Source: Temnopleurus reevesii | Taxonomy: Eukaryota; Echinodermata; Echinoidea; Temnopleuroida; Temnopleuridae | Length of the DNA: 64,000 bases | Direction of reading: 5' to 3' | NCBI GenBank assembly: GCA_036244855.1 | Contig: BQKZ01000679.1 | Span: 16,228 to 80,227, forward strand | Shown: positions 1 through 13,416 of the stretch, piece after piece | Layout: the number at the start of each line of letters is the position of its first letter | Numbering within the stretch: position 1 is the stretch's first letter | Translations under genes and position numbers: made by a program | The notes under the pieces: model-generated | Databases searched by the model: none | Told to the model about the DNA's origin: nothing | The model's input: the letters and a program-made list of their open reading frames with translations, nothing else

Positions 1-772
1 GTATTAAAAGTCACTGAATTACATTAGTAAACTTAACTGTTAATGAGACAGAGGAGAATATTTTCTCAATGAAACAGTTGTGTAAAATTTTAAAATCAGT
101 AATAGATTACTAATTTAATCCACAAAAATATACGTGCCTCTTAAAGAATTGATAAAGGAAAGAAGGGAAAGAAACTATTAGCTCTCTACTTTGAAATGTG
201 ATTTGTCGAAATGATTTAGAATGTTGGAAATGAAAGTGAGAACCACAATTTTGTTTTAGTTCCAACAGGAACTAATCCTTTGAGATTTGGAATGCGTGAA
301 GATCAATGAATGATTTTCTCTGAAAAAGACATTTGGTTAACTGTTTCAACAGTTTCAAGCAGTTTTTTTCGTTCAAATCTCAACTGAAATAATGCTATAA
401 ATTTGGAAGCTGTGGCTTATACACTACTCAAAGAAAGTTAGGTGTAACCTTGTAAATTTTTCATTTAATTATGGGCTCACTTTTCAGGATGTGCAGTGGA
501 GTGAGAGAGATCATAAAGCAACTGAAATCACTCATGTGTGACAATGATTACAGTGTGTCTGATAACATGCAAGACAGTTTCATTTGGTAATATATCCAGA
601 AATCTAAAACCTCATATAAAATGTATATACACATTCCATAGTGAGCCTTAACATAGTGTACATTCAAAATAAAATTTTCAGCTGGAAAGATAAAGGAATT
701 AGAATATGAATCAGAATTTTAGAGCCATGAAATAGAAGTAATTCTAATCTTGCGTAATTTTATTTTGAACAG
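1..772 (+). other. intron, 5' end of window
   Basis: AT-rich sequence before the first recognisable exon, ending in the acceptor TTTTGAACAG. I see no L1-type coding exon here; the 484-590 stretch bounded by AG and GT was tested and rejected. Presumed intron of the L1-family gene, because the exon at 773 enters in phase 1 and needs an upstream exon. Confidence 0.7.
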
Positions 773-909
773 CTATTCCAGCCAGGATAATCAGCTTTGT
801 TCCGCAGACGAGAAAGTTGAAAGTACTACAGGGTGAATCTGCTACGCTGGTATGCCAGGTTGAGGGACGACCAACACCAGCCATCAGCTGGATCCACAAA
901 GCTACTGAG
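773..909 (+). CDS. L1CAM-like: exon: Ig5, first half
   Basis: Begins after TTTTGAACAG in phase 1 and ends at GAG|GTGGGT in phase 0. It reads through PARIISFVPQ, LKVLQGESATLVCQ, then VEGRPTPAISW. This gives the B-strand Cys and the C-strand Trp of an I-set Ig domain; the partner Cys is in the exon at 1664. By its place before the last Ig it should be Ig5. The 3' part of this exon and its donor are copied four more times downstream (811-1456). Confidence 0.9.
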
Positions 910-3900
910 GTGGGTCATTAATCCTTTCATACTATAGGATGTGTTGCTAGAAAGTTGTAATACATTGAAAGTACTGCAGGGTGAATCTGCTATGCTAAGA
1001 TGCCAGGTAGAGGGAAGACCAACACCAGCCATCAGCTGGATCCACAAAGCTACTGAGGTGGGTCATTAATCCTTTCATACTATAGGATGTGTTGCTAGAA
1101 AGTTGTAATAAATTGAAAGTACTGCAGGGTGAATCTGCTACGCTGGTATGCCAGGTAGAGGGACGACCAACACCAGCCATCAGCTGGATCCACAAAGCTA
1201 CTGAGGTGGGTCATTAATCCTTTCATACTATAGGATGTGTTGCTAGAAAGTTGTAATAAATTGAAAGTACTGCAGGGTGAATCTGCTACGCTGGTATGCC
1301 AGGTTGAGGGACGACCAACACCAGCCATCAGCTGGATCCACAAAGCTACTGAAGTTGGTCATTAATCCTGTCATACTATAGGGTGTGTTGCTAGAAAGTT
1401 ATAATAACTTGAAAGTACTGCAGGGTGAATCTGCTACGCTGGTATGCCAGGTAGATGGAATGTGTTTTCATATAATCTTACTGTAATTTTTTTCTTCAAT
1501 TGAGTGAAAAGCAAGCACAAAACAAACAAGATCATGTCAGGCCATTTTTAGAGGGTCGGTTGGTTGAGGGCATCAAAAGAACTTTTTTTTGGGGGGGGGC
1601 TGATGAAATTCATTTGAAGCATATGTTCCATCAATCTATCTCTTTCTACCTCCTCATACACAGTTGAGCAATGGCGACAAGCACACCATCAGCAGCACTG
1701 ACGAAGAAGGGCGTCTAGTGATTACCAATACAGTGGAAGATGATACCGGTGGCTATAGATGCACAGCCTCAAACAGTATTGATGGGCAAGACTATCAGGA
1801 GGAAGAGACAGCACAACTCACAGTGCTAGGTCAGATTTCATTGTTTTCATGATGATGATTATCCAGGGATGCCATTGTAGTTCAGCTCGATTCTTTCTCC
1901 TCAGTGTCCCATCCCACCTTCCTTCTTTTTTTTTCTTCATTGAAGTATCTCGATTAGAAATTTTGAAAATAAAAATGCCCCTCCCTCAGTCCTAAATCAG
2001 GCTGGTTTCATGTGAGTGTTTATGTACAAATAAAAACTCAATAATAGGAATGATAATAATGATAATGATAATGATAATGATGATAATAGTGATGATAATA
2101 CTAATAATACTAATAATAATGATAAAAATGATGATAATAATAATGATTATAATAACAATAATGATAGTGATAATAATAGTAATAATAATAATTATAATAA
2201 TGATAGTGATAATAATAGTGATCATTATGAATGGTAATATCGCTACCAGGGTAGCTGCTTCGGATTTGCAAACTGTTATCCCAGCATGCCCTGCAATGTC
2301 AGAGCTCTTATTGCCCAGATTTATCGGATTCAGGCATGCAAGCATACAATTTATGCACATTTTCCACTCCCTATGGAGTATTTAAGCAGGGTCTTTCAAG
2401 GCGCTCAATGTTAAATTGACCACATTACAATCATCTCCAACCTGTCCCAAACTAAACCAGGGTAGAATGCAGCTCAATGGGGATGAATTTCTTACCAAAG
2501 TACATGAAAGCCATGAGTGGGATTTGAACTCCCAACCCTCTGGTTGAAAGGGGAGAGTCAGAGCCACTGCACTACAATGCTTCCGCTTGCTCTACAGAAG
2601 GCATAAATTTGATGGAATTGGAAGTAATTGTGTTGCTGCATCCATCTCACTGCAGGCAAGACGACCATTAATCCTGCACCGTCTGATGTGACTGTACGGG
2701 AAGGACAAACAGCGAGATTCCAGTGCGAGGTTGCCTATGATCATGAGCTTGACAAGCCTGAAGTGCACTGGATCAAGGAGGGCAGCTCAAACCAACTTCC
2801 AGCTGAATCAGTATGATTAATCACAATTATTATAATAAATATATCTTTATTAGTCATCCCTAAGAACTCTATAAGCTAGAACAATTACACTGGCTTGAGC
2901 AGTGTAGCTGTAAAGACTGTGAGGACCCTCATGTCTGCGCTTTATTCCATGATTCAAGTCAATGTATTTTTCACTCCTGAACATGTATTCCTAAACACAG
3001 CACACATAAAGGCTGTCTTAATATATACTTACATAGAATGGTGATGCTCATTTTTTTTCCAAGCCAGTATATTGAATTGTAAATAGAATAAAAAATGCAA
3101 ATATTGTGAGCCGTTTTACTGTGAATATAATTTTCCTGGATGATAGCCATGGAATTGCTGTTACAGATTTTCATGGGGATTTCATAGGGATTTCATTTAA
3201 AAACAGAATGAGAGTTGCAGGAGACCATTAAGAATTCCTTGAGTAACACTCTTGTTGGTTAGTGTTTCTCTCTAAAAGCTAGTATTTCCATGTTGATTTT
3301 TTGAAAAAAAAGGTTTTTAGTAATTATCATTTTAAAAAAATATAAATTTTATGATTTTACAAAATCTATTTTCTCACCATCTGACGGTTATGAAAAACTA
3401 CAATGTTCTTGCTAGAAAGTTGCAAGTGATCACGAATTAGATGCAAATAAGTTCAAAATTTAAATGCACATTTTTAAGTGTGCACTGTCTGCTCCTTCGA
3501 CAAGATACACTTCTACAAAATGGATTTGATTGGCCCATGCTGGCCAAGTGCAACTTGCAATAGAGTGCAACTTTCTTGTAGCAACCCGTAAGATTGCATT
3601 AATAACATTTTCATTTTTTTCTATAGGACAACATGCTGATCTTGCGTGATACTGATTACTCTGATTCTGGGAGATACACTTGCGTTGTGCGGACAACAGT
3701 CGATGAGAGTGCCGGTACTGTACAGATGGTCAATGCATCAGCTACCCTTATTGTCAAAGGTATATCTTCGTGTTATTTTAGGATGTCTTTATTCATTTAT
3801 TTATTTATTTAAAACGGTTTAAATCACAATACCTTTCACGGCCTAATTATGGCCGGATTGCAGATATATATACAAGAATACATATAATGAAAAACGAATG

Positions 3901-6900
3901 ATTGAACAGCGAAATAGAATGTAGGTGTATGCATGTACATTAAAAACTTGATTTGATATTTACAATTAAGAATTAATATTTTCAATTAACGTAAGGGCTT
4001 TGAAAAACATGTCCTCTCGCTGTATCATCCCTTTTGATGAAGATTATTCAAAACTATGTATTTGAAGGAAAAGAAATGAATTCTGTTTCTATGAATGAGG
4101 TGCCACTTTGTGACATTTTGGTGTCCATGTTATGTTGTGAAACCACACATTTTTTTCATGTTTCACCAAGTTACGAAAGAATTTTAGATCAACTTTACGC
4201 ATGACTGGTATCAGTTCTTGTGCTGAATAATTGAGAATCTCGCCTGTATTAGATTTTCTTAAAGTTGTGCATGACTAAGAATGATTAGAATTTGAATTGA
4301 ATTGAATTAAACATTTATTTCCTTTTTAACAGACATAATCAATGCAAAAACAACACGACAGAGTAGTAAAATCAAAGGAGGTGTGTACCCTGGAAGCATA
4401 GCTTGTGTTGAGATTGCCTTAACAACAAACAAATTTGAACAAAATTATCTTTTTAAAGTGTAAAGAGTAAAGAAAATAAATTTGGTGAAACACCGTCCAA
4501 GTGAATAATGAATACTGTCTGTATAGCGATTGTGCTATGCAAATGGACCTATTATTATTATTACTATTCTATTGAATTGCTATGAAATCCTTGACAATTT
4601 GTTTGAATCCATTTCCTGTAGGTCGCCCCGACCCTCCTCAGAACTTGATACTGAGAGTGCAAGAGTTTAAAAGCAGACTGGGATTGAACTGGGATGCTGC
4701 TAATGACAACAATGCTCCCATCTTGTATTACATCATCCAATACGACACCAAGTGGCCAGACAAGCACTGGCAATTCCAAGCGGTAGGTTCCGTCTGTCAC
4801 ATTGTGAAACGAATCAAGCGTATGGACAATTCCACCAAAGTCTCCTTTACGTTACACCCAAAAAAGCTGAATCTCTTAAATATTATTGATTGAAATTCCT
4901 TGAAATTTAATCTATCTGAAGCAAATAGTATCTGTGTCACACATAATAAATTTTTAGGAATTCCATCAAGATATACACTCGCTGTTCACGTAATGGACTT
5001 GACAAAGCCGTTGAATTGCCCATATGCAACACAATATGTATCTATCTTTGTGTGTTTTCTTCCAGATGAAAAATAAAAAATGCAATGAACTGCTGTAAAA
5101 GCTAGTACTTTAGCGTACATATTGGTGTAACGCTGTAGTCGAAATTTTACATTTTCTTCTTCTTTGAGAAACGTTAACAAAGTTTAGATATTTTGCTTGA
5201 GTAAAGCATAACATAGTAGGTTCTGTATTCATTTTGGAAATAATCTTGTTGAACCCTTTTTCTAAATTTGTCATTAATTCCTTTTCAAAGTTCTTTATAC
5301 ACAAAGTGAATGAGGAGTTGTCCGCAATTACGTCACAGATTCTGCCAAATTTGGCAACCATGCGGATTCCCATCAGCAGCATGGATCGCAATATCATTGA
5401 GAATTTAAAACTTTTGAACGGATCATCCAATTTTACTCAAATTTTCACAGTTTATTCATCACTTCATTCTATGAAAGCATGATAATCCCAGCGGTTGGTT
5501 CCCCTTTACCAAGTCAGTCCGAAAATGATGAGATTTCTTGTCCTAACAGACCTTGAGATAATTGTACCAGATGATATGGTACTCTGCTCTGCTTTCTTAA
5601 GATTTTGCCTAATGTTTTTAGCTATATGTGTCCTAATTTTCAAAATTTCTTTTGACGTAATGTCACATAAGTTTTTATCTATGCAAATTTTGATATTCCA
5701 CACAGAATGAGACGGCTGATACAAGGACTTCGTACCGTGTCGCGCTTCAGCTTCAGCCGTTTGTGGATTATAAATTCCGAGTGATCGCTGTCAATGAGAT
5801 TGGAGAGTCGCAACCGAGTGCGGTGATTGCTCCAGCTGACGCCGCTGATGCGGTTGCACCTACCAGAAACCCAACCGCTGTGAGAGGCAGCAGTACCAGT
5901 CCTGACTCCATTGTCATTCGATGGGATGTATGTAGCAATCAATCATTCAACATTTATTTCTCATATTTTACAATTAAAAGTATAAATGTAGCAATAATGC
6001 ATAGGATACCAACAGTGAATACATGTGTAAACATGAAGAGTTTTATGAGGCAAGATGGTAACTCATTAAACAGTAGATTAAAGGTAGAATACTTCTTTTG
6101 CAGCCTAAAAATTTGACTTTCCAAGATTGTTGTGTTACGTTGAAGAGTACTAAATGTTAGAACTTATCACCAATCAATTAAGCACAAAGATTTACATGAT
6201 AGGCGCATTTATAGTTATTCCAATAATAATTCTTCTATTCGGGCCTCAAACTTATTGATCGTGCATTCAAAATTCAAAACAGCCGTCAATCCCTCGTTGA
6301 CCAATCATGCCAATAGCGCAAGAGTCTCTCTCAGTGCGTATTCCGCATGATGTGGCAGTGTATTGAAGTGCGCACTGTATGTGCTCATATGTTGTTTTTT
6401 TGTGTTTGGTACTGTAATACGCTAGGAGTATGGTGTATACCGTTGGTGTCAAGATGAATTCTGATAGAAAAGATTTTTATTTGAATTTAATATTCTGGAC
6501 TACATTCGACCAAGATACTTCATAGAGGTTATTATTTTGACATATGTGAGGTACACAAGTTGTAAGCATAACCGTAATGTGTGCAAATGTAGTTTTCTAC
6601 CTTTAAATGAAGGACTACATCAAGAAAACACTCCATGATGTAATGTTAGTTTATATCAGGAAATATATAAAATAAAGTGCAAAGTTAACATGATTTTCCA
6701 ATCTAAAAGCTAGCCAAAAGGAATATACATGCATGAATGTCTGAAACAGGAAGTGCGCTCCTCAGCTGGGATGAGTTTACAATGGAAACTGCATTGCATA
6801 CACAGTGCTTCTTTATTTGGATTTTTGGTGATGGTGAGAATTCAAGGGAAATGAAAATTGGAAAAGAGCAGTTACATAACTCAGGAAAGGGTTATACATG

Positions 6901-9900
6901 GATTCCTTTAGACTTCAATTGGCGATTATTACTTATTCAGTTCTATTTTTGTTTCACAAAGGGTTACCAAAAAAAAAAAAAAGTAAGTTAACAAAACTCT
7001 GAAAACTGTCCCTTTAAACTTAATATCAAGAGCTTCACAATCTTTAAAGCCCAAATATAGTTTGTGTAAAGATTAAAACATGTGAATTTAAAGGGATGTT
7101 TATCATGGCATATATATCTTACACACATATCGAGACCATAGCATAATTTTGTACGAAATGATTCTTTTTGAAAATTTGAATTTGACCGTTCAATCATATT
7201 TAACACCCTCTCTTTGTAATGATAATATTTTCTTTGATATCAGGCATGTGCAAGGTTATTTCATAGATTTGACAATAGAATGATAAAAGGGTATACACAA
7301 AAATTAAATTCTGAATCTTTCATCCGATTCTGTGCATGAGAAGGTGTCCTTTATCTATAAATAACATATTGAATAAGTCTCGGGGTACCCATTCCTGAGG
7401 TATTTTGCCCATTTTAGGATATTGCTTTAGCAAAACTCATACTTTTTTCACATAATCTTTTGTAGAACATGTACATGATAGATATCATTTTATGTAGGTT
7501 TGAAGACAATATTTGGGGATAAAAATTTGCATTTAACTGACCTTTAATAGTGCCATCTCTTGTTTAATTCAAATCTCTGTATGCTATTTGCAATTCAAGT
7601 TCAACTTAATGATTCAAATGAGAATTGAATGTGAAAACATATAGTTTTCATGGCATTAGCCTCTATCTTATTGAGAATCGTGTTTAAGTTTTACTTAATA
7701 AGTTCTGTACGTTGATTTAAAAAAACATGGATCAAAGTATACATTCTAACTCTACTCTTAACTTTGACAAAATATCTTTATAGTAGAGCAGATGTTATAT
7801 TTCTTAACATAGTAGTAAATTGTCTTGAATATCTTCATTTCCCTCTAGGCAATTCATCCATTCTACTACAACGGGGATGGTTTCTATTATAAGGTTGAAT
7901 ATAGACCCACGGCAAACCGAGACGAACCATTTTTATCAGCTGACGTTCAACCAGACAACACCGATTCTAACCCAACCGGAGTAACCCAATCCTATATTGT
8001 GAATGCCAGAAAGGCTTACGAAGAGTTTGAGTTCTCGGTGAGGTCAGTGAACGATGCAGGCGAGGCACCGGACCCTCAAGTCTATACTGGTTTCTCTGGC
8101 GAAGCCGGTAAGTGTGAATCTTTATTGTGGAGTTCTCGATTTCATTTGTCATAGTCGATCGGAAGTAGAGATCAACCAATGTCACCACGTTGGCGGGTCA
8201 TCGTTCCCTCCCAAAATCTGTTTGATTTCAGTCGACTCGTTTTAGATGATGTCACAATGATATGTACACATGATGCACAAACTTGTCTGTGGGCTCATCA
8301 CAGATCAGTGACTGAACAAGAAAATTAAGGAATGCACGTCACAGATTATGGGAGGGTTTGTCAAAGGTCATAGCTGTGACGTAACAATGCGCAGCTGTGT
8401 GCAAAATGTGATGTGTACTTCTGGTCGATGGTGTGACTGTGACAAATGAAATTTTAACAACTATATTGCACTGCATTACAGATATGATACATACAGATAT
8501 ATTTTTTGTTTCCCGCTTCCCATTTCCCCCAATTTTGATCTCTCTCTGTATTTTTCTTGTACATTTTTCCTTCTCTTTGCTTTTCTTTTCCAAAAGTCAG
8601 AATTCCCACTGTCTAGCTATGAAAGCTGGAAAATGAGTTTTACTTTTTCCAATCAGGGAAAAGTCCAGGAGTTTGATAAAAGCCGTAAAATCAGGGAAAA
8701 ATTCGGGACTTTGACATGATATTCATTTGATGATTGAGGTTGTGTTAAGATAGGAATTACTTCGACAAAATTATTCTTGAATTTTGAAAATCCATCATAA
8801 ATAAATGGGAGGAGGGGTTGTCACTGTGGCTCAGGAGTTCTTCATGATATGGGAAATGCTTACCGTAATTGAATTGATGATTAAGATGATATTGGTGCAT
8901 ATTTTGCAATGACTCACTCTTCTTTTTCTCCGCAGAGCCTGGTGCCGCCCCATCAGGTGTTGCAGTAGAAGTCATCTCTGCAACCGAGGTCAATGTTACA
9001 TGGGAACCTATACCACCTGAAGAGGCTAATGGACAACTTGGAGGCTACATTGTAAGTTTTTCAATCCCCATTATACCTAGAAAACTCAGGAAAACTTTGA
9101 AAATGAGTCAGGTAAAAATCAGGGAATTTGAAACAATATTCATTTGGCCATTGGAGATTCGCTGATATAAGTTGAAATGAATGAGTTACATGTACATTGA
9201 CAAAAGTATCATGTAACTTTGAAAAATCCATCAGGAAAAAACAGGACTTTTGTTCTCAAATAGTGGGACCTTGTGTAGGGCTTTGTGAAACAATTACACC
9301 CATATAAGAAAGGTTAGCAGAAAAATATCTTCCTGAATTTTCCTTTATTTTTGAAACCTTAATCCAAATGATGACCTTTGCTCAACTGAACTGACAGTTG
9401 CTCATAAATTGACAATGCTTTCAACATCATCAAAACACATATCTCATTGAGAGCTAAATAGTGATGTTAAAAGGAGGATATTTGGATCAAATAAATTTCA
9501 GTAAATAATGCAAATTTGCAAATGATGTATGAACGAAATCAGCTATGGGGATTATGAAAGTTTCATCTTGTATTCATGGCTATAATCGTCTCTGGATCAA
9601 CTTCTCAAATATTTCATCTTGTAGGTGTACTACAATATAAGGATTGGCTCTGGTGTTAGTAAGGAGACTTGTGTCCAGTCACCATGTATCGTAGGAAACC
9701 TGCAAGCTGCGACCACTTATGAGATCTATGTGGTAGCTTTCACTAATGCCGGAGAAGGACCTCAATCAGATACTGTTACCGTTCAGACAGATTCAGCACG
9801 TAAGTCAATCGGGTATAGTCGATATCAAGTTATATTACCTGGCAATACCGATATTACGAACTTAGTATATTGATCATCTATTTTCGACCTCCACTTCCTA

Positions 9901-12900
9901 AACATCATCACAAACCTCCTTTAAATTTATGATATTATTCCCCCATTTATATATGATGGCTAACATAAATGGGCCTGATGATTGATTTCAGCAAGTGTCT
10001 AAGTCCCCCCCCCCAAAAAAAATAGTCTGGTTAAAATACATGTCCTTGACACCCAAAACGAAGAAATTAATTCCCAACTCCAGCCAGGAAAGCAGCGATG
10101 TTGTATGTACTGGAAGTCCATAGGAGCGTTCGCCTTATGAATTCAAAGTAACTTGGATCCCGATTCAAACATCGATTTTATTAAGCCAGTGTTAACACTA
10201 GAGAGATGATTAAAATTGTGATACAGATTTGCAGTTTAAGTAAAGCCATTGCTGTATCAAAACAATTACTGCACTTATATAACCTCATGGTGAATATCTT
10301 CAATTACATCAATGTCCAAATCACCCAACCATTTGCATTATGGTTGACAGCTGATATTTCAGAATAATCACACTTCAAAGTGTGATTTGGATATTGATCC
10401 AAATCACCAGAAAATTGTGTCCACACTTCGAATTTGGGTGATCCTGTCAATGATGTTTGAACATAGATGTCAGGATTTCAGTAATTCACTGTAGTGTGAA
10501 CGTCCCTACTGTTCCAAGATTGTGAGGCAAAATGAATAGGGCCCCATATGCGTTTTTAGAACTACTCACTATAGAGAGAATTGTTAATCACTCTGGACTT
10601 CAAATCTAAACCTGCTCATTTTAATTTTGGATATTTATCTAAAGTTGATCCCATAAATGAGCTTTGAAATTATGGACATGTGTTTGTTTGAATCTTTGTC
10701 TAGGTTTAGAGGATACTTTAATACAAGATGGCATGCAAGTGTGTTGATGTATTCTAATATTTTTTCCTGCAAAACTTTAATTTACTTCAATAATCTCTAT
10801 TTTCCATTGCGTTGAACATTGTAGATGTGACGTGTGTGACACTTTCTGAATATCAATAATTCTTCTTATACTGCTCCATGTTATCATCGAATTTAGAAAT
10901 TGGATCCCTCAGTCTTTTCAAAGCTGCTTTAAAACACATCTATCTCTTAAAAGTTCTATTTAATTGATTACTTCTGGTGTGATATTTTAAGTGTTTTTTA
11001 TAATGTATTGTTTTTCTTGAGTGCCAAAAGCATCATAGCCTGGCGGATACCAACGCTATATACTATGTAATAATTCATTCATTTTATTATATTTTTTTCA
11101 TTCTTGCTTCTCCACAGCACCCGGTCCTGTACACAAGTTGAAGATTCAGCCATACTCATATCGTGTGGCTTTGGAATGGCATAAACCAACTCTACCCAAT
11201 GGAGAGATCACGGAATACAAAGTTAAAATCAGTTCTGGTGAGTTCCAGTTCAAGTTCTATTTTCATCTCCTTACGAATCATATATACAAAATAATACAAT
11301 GGTATTTTACCATCAAATCAAGGAAATGTTAAAAAGAAATTTATAACATAATCTAAACATATATATTAATTTGTACATAAAAGATTAGATGACATAGAAT
11401 TTTGCATAGTTTTTGTAATTTAGTTATGGATTCAATGGAAATGGAGGAACCCATTGTGTACAGGGCAGCCACACTCTGTGCCTCATCATCTGAGGTGCAA
11501 TACAATGTTACAACTTGGTACCGAGAGGGACCTGGCAATTGTGAATGACGTGGCTCTTACATGCACTTTACATTGGGAAATGGATGTGTGATGAGTATGA
11601 TATTGTGATATAATGCAAAGTGCCTTGTGCACTCAGCAGAGTGGGTACCTGTACTCTATAAGTTGCATCTAGTATTATTATCATTATTGTAATATTATGT
11701 TTTGGCCCTATTCTCTCTCTCTCTATCTCTCTCTCTCTCTCTGCTGTAGTGGATAGCGATGGTGTATCATTGGGTGAAGAGGAAGTGGTGGTTGTGAATC
11801 CCTCAGAAGAGGGGCCAATGGTCCTAAGATACGATGAAGTCGAACCAGAAACTAAATACCATATAGAGGTGCTAGCCGTCAATGACAAGGGTGATGGCGA
11901 ATCCATCACGGAGGAACCAACCACGTCTAAACAAGGAAGTAAGACTTTATTTTCATTTATTAGACTTTAAAAATGTAGATCTGTAGTGATCCAGATGAAG
12001 GAATTGATGTGAAACAAGCTGATGTACTCACTAATTGCCTTACTTGCATGAAAGTAAATGGGTACGAAATTAGGAGATGACTTTCGCATGCATTCTGTCA
12101 TTTTCTAGTGTGAATGTTACAACTAAATGCCACCAATTGTTACTAACGAGTCAAAGGAATGCCAGATATAGTCTGTGGCAAGAAATATGCATGAATTTTA
12201 ATCCAGTAAACTGGCCTATTTCTATCATTCATAGAGGTCGCTTGTTCTTTCTGCTTATGTACAAGGAAATTCAAATCTCTCCTTATAAAGGAATATAAAT
12301 CATCAGTATTCCATTGTCTAGTAAATTCCATGCTACAAGACTCCTTTTTGAAACATTTACACTTCATCAATCCAACTTGTGATATAAAGATGCAGTCGGG
12401 GTATCTCATGTAATTTTTATATCACAGTGTTAAATGTTTGGAATGTGCAATTCTTGAGTGGATTCCCACCTAACTTTGCTTCAAAAAAGGCACTGTAGGA
12501 TTCCTTGATGTTAAACACAAAGTTTTGTGTCACACTTGATGAGGTCAAAGGTCCATATTGCATCCTCACTTCTGCCTTAAACATGAAATCGTGTGTCAAA
12601 CATGATAAGGTCAAAGGTCAATCCCAGTCACTCATATGTAGCTGTATTTCTATTTCCTTACAGAACCTCCCAAGCCACCCGTACCAGAAGTATCGATCGG
12701 TACGGATCATGCTAACTTCACCTGGGATGTTGCCAATCTCGTCCCTACAGTACAAGAAGTACAAATTCTCTACAAGGAGAAAGGTAAGATAAATCCTTGT
12801 TTGTAATGCTTGCGTAGTATGGCCAAGATTTCTTTTCCTCTTGCATCCTTATTATCGTGGAGGCATTGTGGTGTAGTGGTTCGGACTCTCACCTTTCAAC

Positions 12901-13338
12901 CCGAGGGTCGTAGGTTCGAATCACACCCATGCTGTTAATTTCCTCCAGCAAGAAATTTACCCAAATTGTGCTGCACTCAACCCATGTTAGGTGAATGGGT
13001 ACTTGGAGGAAGAATTTTCTTGAATGCAGTGAGTTTATGTATACTGCTAATTAGAGAAAAAAAATATGGCCTCAAAGTGAACCTTTCATAATATGTAATG
13101 ATGTGCTGTAAATGATAGAGTTTGTGGTGTATGATAAAAGAAGATGCAAATGTTTGAAGAACCACACATTAAAATTCAATTTGGAACTATTTATTTTATC
13201 ATCATACTGAAAATCAATTTCTTTGAATTAGTGCATTTGTTATGTGATAATTCCACCACAAGCAAACCTGATGCTGATGGTACTGCTTATGATGATAATA
13301 ATGCTTATGATGATGATGATGATGATGATGATGAAGCC

Positions 13339-13416
<78 letters not shown>

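Noticed and set aside
484..590. Possible exon bounded by CTTTTCAG and TTTG|GTAATA
   Set aside because: Only one frame is open; it ends in phase 2, while the exon at 773 needs phase 1. The translated text (MCSGVREIIKQLK...) does not resemble an Ig domain.
965..1353. Repeated Ig half-exons as mutually exclusive alternative exons
   Set aside because: An exon starting at the internal TATAG would enter in phase 0, but the upstream exon must end in phase 1, which would give an early stop. The gap between units is also too short to be an intron.
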